From Cristatella mucedo (Eukaryota; Bryozoa; Phylactolaemata; Cristatellidae): 64,000 nt of DNA. Numbering within the stretch: position 1 is the stretch's first letter; the number at the start of each line of letters is the position of its first letter. Of this stretch, positions 36,001 to 47,500 are shown piece by piece. The stretch is from NCBI GenBank assembly GCA_009760855.2, contig WPIO01000024.1, positions 2,641,001 to 2,705,000 of the forward strand. The letters run 5' to 3'. Under the pieces are notes generated by a model. The model ran no database searches and had not been told where the DNA came from. It saw nothing but the letters and a program-made list of their open reading frames with translations. The position numbers and the translations under genes are program-made.

Positions 36001-39000
36001 TGATGCCCGCCTGCAGCCACCGACCAAGCGCACTTGTGTCACCACACCTACTGCATCTGGAGAAACAGTGGAAAAGAATACTGGAATGGGAACAAGCTGC
36101 AGTAGCATCGCGACTGTTTCCACCCCCACCACTACAATCACCATCAGCAACACTCCACTTGACGATACCTTGCCACTGGCTGTTGTTGATGTCGACAGAA
36201 ACCCGGTAATGGCAACACAATATGCAACCGAGACACCTGTATCCACCTCTGTTACACCGCTGCCCAGCAGCAAGCGCGACCGTATACGTGCATTGGTCAA
36301 AAGCTTTGCTTCAGCTCGTGGTGTATGTGTTCGATCGTCTAAGAGGCAAGAGTTTCCTGTCAATAAAAGCTCATCTGGTCCCAGACGGTCAGCTCAAGGG
36401 AAGCTCAAACTAGGTAGTCGACCTCGAGAGCAAAGGCATGGCAGTGCAGCTGTGGATGGTGCCAAGTACCGTGGTGATGCTAAAGTAAACAACAGCGTGG
36501 ATTCTAGTGAGAGTTATGGCCCGAGTAGTCACTCTGACACTGATAAAAATGCCATGGACAGCACGCCATTGGCTAATAAACGATCAGGGCTGGGTAGTGA
36601 TGCATCATCTGCTGCTGGAGCTGAGTCTGAGGCATCAACGTCTACCAATCGTAGAAGAAGCCACAGTCAACAGGCTAAGCACAGCAGAACTGCTGCTGCC
36701 AGAATTGTTCATGAAAATGTCACAAACCCCTCTCGAGGACGTCCCAGACGCTGCGGTTATCAGAACGTTGTTGACGAGATTCCGGTCGGTGATGTGTGTG
36801 ATGGTGCTGTATTTATCACCAACCGTTCTGTCGACGGTATTGGCTCACCAGACCAACATAAGGCTGACGGTAACACATTGTCTGCCGATACTGTGAACAA
36901 GGAATCATCACGAGCAAATCACCTTACTGGCATCTCTCGTCGACGTGCCCTGCACAATGCCGGGGTGACTGAGCTTGAAGATGTGGAGTCCCTCTCTCCC
37001 CCTGAACAAAAACTGTCTACTGTTGGAAATGCAAGTAACTGTAGCCCACCAGCTGATCGTGGGACAGACCCGAGACTTGACACAGCAGCTGATGTTAACA
37101 GTAATGCATCATCTGTGTCGGATAAGGCAGAGGGTTCCAGTCGGCCACTGAGGCATGCAGTAGCTGAGTCTGATAATCCATCCGGATCGCCAGCTAGTGC
37201 TAGGAGTCCTTTGCATCGTCACCTAAGTCATGGATCAGCCGATGAAGCCGTCACACCAGTTCAATCGGAAGGCCTGTCATCTGATGGCAATCATAACCCA
37301 CAGCCGAGTGACTCTGGTTCTTCATCGGCATTCATGGTGAAAAATGTAAGTGTTGGCAGCAGCTTGTTGGGCAGGCTTTTCATTGTGATATGCTCGTTTG
37401 GGATTATACCCTGTGAGATTTCATTGGTAGCCTTTTTGCTGTTATACCCACTGCATGCAGCTTTTTGTGCCAAGCCCCAAAACCTTGTCCATTCCAGGAC
37501 TTACATCTGGAGGTCAAGTTACTTTGCAATCCCAGCACCAGCTTTAGTTTCGACCATCTTGCTCTGCCACTGATAGCAAGTCTCTAGGTCAGGTTAGAAG
37601 CACAAAGGTCGAGTTTGTAGGTCGGATGTGTGACTACTTAGTCTTCAGGTTCGATAGCCACTGGGGGTAGCCCGGCTAATAGTGGGAGTGATCCCTCCAA
37701 AATGTCCACCAGTAGTGGGAGTAATCCCCCAAAGCACATTTATTTAATATTGTACAAAGGAGAATGAAATGAATGGCATGAAAATTGGCGCAAAGAACAC
37801 TGGTAACATAAGCTATCGTTTGATGTGATATAGCTGCCGTGTGGACCTTCTGATGACCTGTAAAAGTCCAAGGTCACGTATAGCACTGCAGCTCAGGCAT
37901 ACACGGCTTTACCATCAAATAGCCCAGATTTAATACCAGTTATTGTAGAAATATGGCAAACCGCTCAAAAGATGCAAGACACTCGACTCCATGCTAACCC
38001 CACCACAAAAAAATAAAAAAAAAATTGACATCTTAAATTGTTGAATGTCATCGCGACCACAGCCCAGGGACATTTTGTGACAGGCACATTATATGCATAC
38101 ATACCCATCATGCGTAGATGCACAGGGGGAGAACGTGGAGACAGGTGAGTCCCACCTATATTCCAAATTTCACACTGATCGGCCCAGTATCGACCAAGTT
38201 GTACAATTGATGAGGTACCAAGTACCACTTCTGGGACAGCACTCAGAGAAGCCAACTTAAGCTGCCAAATCATGTAGGTGACGAAAAACAAGATTGTTAC
38301 TATATTTTTCGCCATACAACTTGGAAGCACATACTTACGAGCATGTATTTCGAATTTCACGTTGATTGGGTCACTATTAGCTTACCTGTGACATTTTTAC
38401 GACATGTGAGTGAAAGGATGACAAAGGCTTAGCCTGACAAACACAGCCAGTTTTGACCAAAATAAGTCTATCTGCTGAGGTTCAATATGCACACGAGAAG
38501 GCTGGAATGATATGTAACTACAATCAATCATATATTCCAAAGTTTTAAGGTGATCAGATCATTATTTTAGGAGATAGGACATAAGTGACAGCAGGCATTG
38601 GACTGTCGTTTGCAGGTAAACTTGAGATCTCCAAGCTATAACCAAGAGGCATCACTAGGAAACGCTATCATCGCACATGCAATTCAATGACTAGATAAAT
38701 ATGGATCTTAGGAATAGGTCAACCTAACAAGATCCTTATACAGCATAAGCAGAACATATCCGAGATAGGTCTCATACTGCAGGCCGGCAATCCGCGCTAC
38801 AGCCGGGCGGCTCACCCACATTCGCCAATACAAATATCTAACTATTAACAGCATAAATGAGAACATGGAATCACATAAATTTCCTTGAATAGAAATGAAT
38901 CAACATTTTCAGACTGGCTTCCAGTAAACGACGCGCTAGTTCCATTCAAATCACCACGCTGACCGGCCACCGAACAAAGGACCACTCGCGGCCGTCGCCT

Positions 39001-41494
39001 CGTGCGTTATGGCTGCTACAGGAACTGGATCAGCTGTCCCAGGATTCATGCGGTGCCGTGGTAATTGACTCCTTAGTTACGGTGGCCCCGGCAGCAGTAA
39101 ATTCTCAATACATTATCCTTAATGTTCGTCCACTGGCCGAACAGTCACTTCCGGTTTGTGATCTGATGTAAAGTTTACCAATGTAAACATGTTTCTGCCG
39201 AGTAAATAAGGAGAGGGCCTTGGAATGCCGTTTGCTGTCGGTTGCTATGGGTGGGGCAGGGAAGCAGAGGCTGGACTAGGCCCCAGTTGATAAGGGTTTT
39301 ACTCTTTTATGATCTTGTTATACTACCAGTCGGACGTTTGATCTCGAGGTGTCTGTCATTTCCGGAAAGTTTTACGTTATGTTATTTTCCAAAGTTATTT
39401 TCTGAGGGTCCGTTTAGGGCTGAGTAGCTTATATTCGCAAAGTTCACCAAAAAAACGCAGTTCCGGCTCCGTTGTTTTTCAAAGAAAATTATTTTGTTGA
39501 GCTCTATGATACTTCCGGTTTAAATAGGTCTTTCATAGCAATTTTATTGATCATGTTCCAGTCATCTGACAACCACCAAAATTTCTGATTGCATTTATAA
39601 CTAGTTTATCTTTTAATATGCAAACTTCCAAAAAAATTAACGTTTTTTAGGACTTCTTAAAATTTTTGGAGGCTACCCCGTTAAGCAGAAGACAACAACT
39701 GATTGGTAGTGATGACTGATGGTTGTGATGGCTGTCAGCCAGCAGAACCTACGTTGCACCGGTTCATAGCTCAGCAGTGAGGTACTCACACTTGCCGGCA
39801 TAGGGAATGGGTTCGAGTTGTGAAGCTAGTAATTCTTTATTGCACTTCCCACAAGGAATGAAAGCCATTCTTTTACAATGTTTATTAGGTTGTTTATTTT
39901 GCTGGATCATTAACGTTACTTTTAAGTGGGGACTGTAGCAATGTGTTAATAATAATAATAATAATAATAATACATTGGTATAGCACCCTCAGAGAACTGA
40001 ATCTCTCCCTCTAAGCAAGCAGCAGGCATAGCATAGTGTAACCATGTACATGCAGACGAAGTACGAATCCCTAAGATTCACCAAATGCTGTTATAAGCAG
40101 GTGCATTTTAAGCTTCTGTTTAAATGGCGTCATGTCGGGGGACCTTGTGACATGCTTCGGTAGTGAGTTCCAGGCTGTGGGAGCATGTGAACTAAAGACA
40201 TGGTCCCTAGCGGTTTTGAGGTTCGTACGAGGTATGGCTAAACAATTCGAATCAGAACAGCGCATTGTACGATTCTTCGCCTGGTGGGTGTAGTTCTGAT
40301 AGGTAGGATGGAGCCAGAGAATGAAAGGACCTAAAAGTAAGTGACAGAACCTTGTAGTCGATGCGCTGCTTGATCGGCTCGTCGGACTCGCCTGTCAGTT
40401 CACACTGAATCCCACGGTGAGACTGGTCGTCTGCAGTATACTGCTTTGCAAGCATCGCCCCCAGGCATGCCATCTTGGCTGTCACTATGCAAGCGCACAA
40501 TTTTTGGCCGCTCCTTTTTTTCTATGATTGCAAAAATCGAGAGAGAGAGCGAGCAAGTGAGCGAACCAAGTGTCTACTTGCACCGCAACCCTGAAGAAAT
40601 GCAACCTGCTGGTAGTGTAGTCATACCTTCTCTTGCTCCTTGTTTCTCCTGCTCTTTGTTAGCATACGTGCTGACCGACACGCAACGGCTTAGATTTTTC
40701 TCCCTATGCTATTCACTACAGCTATTAACTGTGTCCAGCTTCGTTGTGCTTTGCATATATGTAGTGCTGCAGACTTAGTTGCATGCATTGCAGAGTTTAC
40801 GCTATAGATTAGGCCGTGGTTAATGTGCTGATGCTGTACCTACGAGCTCGGCGGCAGTCTACAGCTGGCTATAAGTGCTGGCAGGGTTTCTTCTCGACTG
40901 ACCATTTACTGAGCAATTTAGCTGGACACCGATGGCCTTGTGGAAGTCTCGAGGATTCTGGCTCATCCGGTCTTGAGTCAATCTTGCTGGTAGTCTGATT
41001 TATTACCGGATGGATGGCACCAATTATAACTGGACGGTCTGCAGTGTCTCAAGTTGCCGTTTGGGCTAGTAGGCAATGTATAGAATGCCTCTAATAAGAT
41101 ATCGTCGTAGGATCTCAGAGCTTGTGTAATGTGACCTCACCTGTGAATGAGGCCTTACAAACTTTCTCGTGCTTGAATGGCCTCACTTACTTATCGTTGG
41201 ATTTTTAATCCCTGGGAGCCGGCTGCTGTTACAGCTATTCGTATTGCATTCGTTAGGTGTGCTCGAGCGGTCTCACTGGCAGACTAGGATCTTTTCAGTT
41301 GCCAACTTGTTTGTATGGTAAATTTAGGCCTTGTGAAATTCGTTAGTTTTTTAGGTGTAGCCTGGTTTGTTTGTGTTAGCGCTCGTTTATCCTGCCAGTT
41401 GCTCAGACGTGGACTATACTATACGATCATGGAAGAACTCTTCTTTAAGTAAATATGCTGTCTGTCAATGTTTATGTCCAGCTAATGTCATTTT

Positions 41495-41552
<58 letters not shown>

Positions 41553-44500
41553 CCTGTTGAGATAGGATTTGTTTTTAACCTCTTGGAACAGCTAGTGTGA
41601 TCCATCTAGGTTGCATGCTAGGAAATGTTTTCAGAACCAGTTATATCTAGATACTAGAAATCTGGCAGTAAGTTTCGTGGTTTGAGATTAGCACTGAAGT
41701 GGGTAGTACCTGACCCCGTATTTTTAGTATACCAGTTGAGTATGGTATGGTCAGCTGGCACATAGAACCAAGTACTAGATAAGGAGGCAATTGAATGGCA
41801 TGGGAGTTATGCTAGGGAGCCGAACCTTAATTGTGATTTCAAACAAAAGGTAGATCTTTGTAGTCCGACTTCTTGGTCCTACCCCCCGGCTACCATAGCC
41901 GTGGAAGCTTGCTCCCTCGTCGTTTTAGTGCTTGGTATGTGAAAGAAGTCAGTAGTGCCACCTGTCTTTAGAAAGAATCTCTGGAAGCCGATGTGGATCT
42001 CAAAGAATATCCATTTGTAATGAGCACTGGGCAAATTACCGATGACTAATATTTTCAATGATACATGCAAAATATGTCCTACTTAAATCGCTCACCGAAC
42101 ATTACTAAAGACACCGAGAGTCACTCTTTCTTGTCATTAGTCCTCTTGAGGTAGCAGATTCACTGACATCCTGTTTTGAGGAATATTGGTTCGACTGTTT
42201 TGTTGAAAATAGCACTGTAATGATAGTTTTGGCACTGTAATATTTGAAATGAGTAGTTCTTAATCAATTTCTCATCTAAATCGACAACCTTTAGGCAATA
42301 CAGTGCTTCTGGAAGTCCAATTGGCAAAGCGCAAAGCCGACTAGATTGCTTGTGATTCGGGTCCCTCGACTCTTAAGTGTTTCCATTGACCCGGTGCAGT
42401 TATTGACCTCGATCGTGAGCCGACCTTGAACCCATGCTAACCGATTACCTAGCTTGCTGCCTGTTAGTCTAAAGGCCATGGCTTCCAAGCTCTTGATTTC
42501 ATTTGTTATTCAATGAAGGCTGCTGCCCCATGCCCATATATTATTGAACTGCATAGCTATGACTAACATGCCTCGATGGAGCGTGGACCTGTGCGCTCAA
42601 TGTAAGTGTGTCCACTGCTTGACAGGATGCGGAAGCTGGGTGTGCTGAGCGGGTGACGACAGGGATGAGCTCACACTGCAGACCAAGTGCTGATGCTGCA
42701 TGCTTAGCATCGGCTGCTGTGTCATCTCCCAATGTTGTGGTAAGGACCGATAGAGAGGTTGTTTCCATTCGAATGAACATTTTGCACTGTACTCTTGAGT
42801 TTTTTGCTTGCTTGTTCTGTATGAGGCTGAATCGTTAGATGCCAACCAGGGTAGGGATTATGCCAATGTGTTTCCATTCGAATGAACATTTTGCACTGTA
42901 CTCTTGAGTTTTTTGCTTGCTTGTTCTGTATGAGGCTGAATCGTTAGATGCCAACCAGGGTAGGGATTATGCCAATGTGTTACAGAAATTTTATGGATTC
43001 GCTAATTTGGCACTGCTCTTTAGAGAGATGAACTGTAGAAAGCAGAGCTCATTCACTATGCTGGTAGTTATCAGCGTAAATTAGAATGACATTAACTGTA
43101 CGATTGTGCTATAATAAAATTTCTGTCTGCTGGCTACAACAGCCAGTAGCTTTTGCTGCTGTGCAGCTGCCAGTTCTTTGTCGAAGTAGACGGTGCTCTA
43201 TACTTGGTCTTGTGCTTTTCACAATTTATACTCTTCCTTTAGCCGACAATCAACAAGCACATTTTAGGCTTTCATTTCTATGCAAATGGCACACAGCTGT
43301 ACCTATGCTTCGGTCCCTCTCAACCAGCCAAACTCTCTCAATTCCCTGGCTGCATGTATTGCTGACATCGCCACTTGGATCGCAGCATACTTTCAGCTAT
43401 TGAATGACGATAAAACATCTTACTAGCTATGAGCAAACCTAGTGTTACTCATAAATTGGAAAACCCATCCCTCGAAATTGGATTAGGCAGCATTTCCTAT
43501 GTAGTACCTCGACACCAATCTAGGTGTTCTTTTCCAAAGTGACCTTTTACTAGACGACCACATCAGTGCCACAGTCAAGTCTGCTCACTTAAGTTAAGTA
43601 ACTTTGCAAATATTTGGACTTACTTAGAGAGCGACATTACGTCCAAGTTGGTCCATGCTTTTGTGACAGGCCGTCTCGACTTCTGTAACTCACTACTTGC
43701 ATGTCTACCGGCCTATGCGATCAGGTGCTTACAGTTGGTGCAAAACTGTGCAGCCAGGCTTGTCTGTCGTTAAACTTGCAACTGCCATATTCCACGACTT
43801 CTCACCGACCTGCACTGGCTTGTCATGTAGCTGCCATTGACTTCAAGGTTTTGTCACACTCTTTTAGGTCCCTACATTATCGGGCCACAGCACAGCCTTG
43901 CTTTCAGACTTATTCTCCCCATCAGGCTAAGTATCGTACCACCCTCTCTTCTTACTCAAGTCGTTTAGTTGTGCTTCCAACCAACCTCAAATCATTTAGA
44001 GACCGTGCCTCTAGTTTGTATGCTCCTAAAATCTGGAATTCACTCCCGACTGGCATTACGAGATCTCCTGACTTGACAGTAAAAAAGAAGCTAAAACGCA
44101 CCTGTTTATCGAAGCATTTGCTGGGTACTTGTGATTTGTCTTTTGTGTGCTTATTCGTGCTTACACTGTACATGTTGCACATTGTTATGGTAGGCTTAGT
44201 CATTGCTTCCTTTATAAAATATTTGATAGAACCGAACAGCTGCTCCTAGGACACCCTAAGCGTGTGACTGGATTAAAATGCTTTGCCATCCTAATAGGTG
44301 ACGCTATTGTGCGACCATCACCACTTGCTCAAAATTTAGGTGTCGTGTTCGGCAGCTGCCTCAATTTCAGAAGCTTCATTCAGAAGACTGCCTCTACAGC
44401 TAGCCATCACATCCGATCCCTATCCAAGATTAGGAGCTGTCTCCCACAGTGGCTTGTAAAAAATGTAACTAGCTCTTTAGTTCTGTCTTGGCTTGATTAT

Positions 44501-47500
44501 TGTAATTCCCCTCTTTGGTTGGGCTGCCAAAGAAAGCTATTATGCCACTACAGCGGACAATGAATATGGCTGCAAGGCTAGTCTTCAATTCCCAGTGGTT
44601 TGAGCACGTGTCTCCTTTGCTGAAGAGCTAGGATGGTTGCCGGTTGAGCAAAGGATACAGAGCAAAGTTCTTACGCTGACCCACAAGGCCCGCCACGGCT
44701 TGGCTCCTTCATACCTAGCTGAACTGCTGCGTCAGTTTCAGCCTGTTCGCGCCCTCAGGTCCTGTGTGGACAATAAATTAGCTGTCCCATTCCTCCGCTT
44801 AAAGACAGTTGGCGACAGAAGCTTTAGCTCTGCAGGTCCTAGACTGTGGAACTCGCTTCCACAATTCTTACGCAACGACATCTACTCTCTTACTGCCGAC
44901 TCTGGCACATCCTTTTCAGCGGTCCTGAGCTGCTGCTTCTATGCTACTCACTACCTCAACTGCTCTCCTGACTCTGCTATGCTTCCCACTTTCTCTTTTT
45001 TGCGTGAGACGAAGTCTGTTGGCTACCGAATGCGTACCGAAAGCCACTTAGGCTGTGAGTGAGCTATACAAAACTCTCCTGCGTAACACCCACATGGTCT
45101 TTATGACTTTGTGGGGTTACTGACGGAGATACATTACATTTATTGCATATGCTAAGTGCCTAGAAAGAGATTTAGTTCTTCGAGGGTACTATATAAATGT
45201 ATTATAATTCATTGTAATCTTACTTGCAGCTTCTGCGTTCTGACGAGCCGTCCACACCGGCTGCAATGGACACCGGTAGCCAGCACTTGCCTGCTGTTAT
45301 TGATGGTGGCAGTGATGCTGCTTGCGCCACAGCTGGTAATAGTGCCACTGATAGTGATGCTGCCGAAAACAATCCTGTGCTGCTGTCCACTCGCCGTCGG
45401 CAGATGGCGCTAGCGAGTGCCTCCCGAAGAGGACTTCTCTCCCCCGATCGGTTCAATGCATTGGCTATCCAAAAAGCCAGAACACAGGCATTACCATCCG
45501 GAAGTGGTGCTGCTGCTGCCTTGGGTCACGAGAGCTTGCATGTGTTAATTCCGGCAGTGCAGCTGCAGCCATTGGATTCGACGGTAAGATCGTTATTTTA
45601 TATCGTTGCTATACCTTCTTGTCATCGTATGTCCTTGAATTGGGTTTGCAATTATCTACAGAGCATTGCTGATCTGGTCAGGGTAGGAATTCGTGGCTCT
45701 TTGCACTAGATCTCTTAGCAACTGAGTCTTTGTATAGTTCACCGTACCTGTGAGCCTCTCCAAGACTACCTCTGTTAGCAGTAATAACAGGCCTGCCTGC
45801 TTGGTCTGTAGTGCCAGAAATATCTGGGCACAAGAAATACCTGCTCGTACTAAATATCCAAGCAGATAACTAAGCCACTTTTTTTAAGTAGCATAATAAT
45901 AATAATAATAATAATGTACTTGATAAAGCGCCCTCAGAGAACTTAATCTCTTTCTAGGCGCTTTACATTTGCTGCAAAGGGAAATGCAATTGAATGGTAA
46001 GTAAAATCATGCTTGAAAAACAAACAAAATGAATAACATGGTTAGGGGTGACATGCACAGGGTCATCATGCAAATGTGGTTAGTGGCAGCATAGTTACTA
46101 AATTTGCAGTTAAGCAAACTGGTATAGTCTTGTGTGAATTTTATTTTCTGAACGTAGGTGGTCTACCCTGGTACGTTATTTTCAGAACAAATTGGCACAA
46201 GTGAGCCTTTTTCTGCTGATTTATTTATCCACAAAAGGCATCGACTTGTTCTGCTGTGTTACACTTTGTTCGTATATGGCCAAAGCATGCTTATTCGCGC
46301 CGGCGCCTTAATTGTATGAAATAGGAGCTTGCTTGCTCCCAGAAAGGAATGAGTAACCGGTGAGATGTCGGGCCAAATCCTCCCAAAGATTCGTCACTGA
46401 AGTCCTACCGAGTATTCTTGCTGAATGCAACTGCAGAATGAAGCTCGCTTCTGCCTTTCTCTAGTGCTGCAAATGTTCTCTCCTTACCTGATCTTATTTG
46501 TATCGTTGTGTATATCGATTTGATTGGTGTGATCTGATTTGTATTGATATGTTTTGTGTCATCTTACCCCCTGCTGTAAGGCCGAAATCTTGCTGAATTT
46601 CTGCCAGCAGGAAATTAGAAGTTTTGCATTCCACTTCAGATATATCAGTATGGTAGAAATACAGCACTCTTTTGTAGACCATAGATAGCCCTACAGGTCG
46701 CAAAGTTTCTGCCTGTTAGAATCAGTTGACACGTCTCATTTCAGGGAGCTAACCGTGGCAGTTTCAGGCCGCAAATGGCTGAGCACGTGCCATTTTTGGA
46801 AAACTTGATTGTTTCATTTCTTGGCTTGCAAAGCAAGTGTATATGTTAGATCCTTGAGTAGGGATTAGCCCAAGGTAAGATGCTAACACTTAATGGTCCA
46901 GGCCGTGTGTCCTTTCCTGTAGTAGCCGACCCTTTATTGCCTCCTGCAATCGGGATGGTGGCCACTAAGGCTCTTCTTCTGCTATATAAATAAAGCTGTC
47001 AAGTCAGTCAGCCATTTGTTATTTTACTCGTTCTTCATTTCCTACCAAAACAAAATACAGTTCATGTTCAGTAGCCCATGCACTGAGTCACTTGCTGGCA
47101 CATGTTTTCTTCCCAGAGATGTGACAACCTAACCTGTATAGGGTTTTGGTCATAGGCACTTGAGTGCATGTCCTTAGCCGAAGCTGCCGCTGCTCAATCC
47201 AATTCTTTACCAGTGATCTTGTATTGCTCTCACGAGCTCTAATAGGGAGTTTCAAGTCACCGTGTAGCAGCCATGTTTTCCCCCAGAGCCAGCTCGGTTT
47301 GATGGTCCCTTCAGAGCTTGGTATTTGAAACCACTTGAAATTCCTTGTAGTTCTCAAGAATCGCATTCTTTGTCCAGGGCATTCTTTTGTGAAAAATTTC
47401 ATTTGAATCATGCTGTGCATTGTCGTTGGTTGCTGCACTCTGTGCTTTGGTCATCGTTACTTTTCTGGTACCTATCAGTTGGACCCGGCATGCATCAGGG

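Noticed and set aside
47088-47438. 116-codon - strand frame in menin intron 9
   Set aside because: No family match and no splice support; antisense inside an intron.
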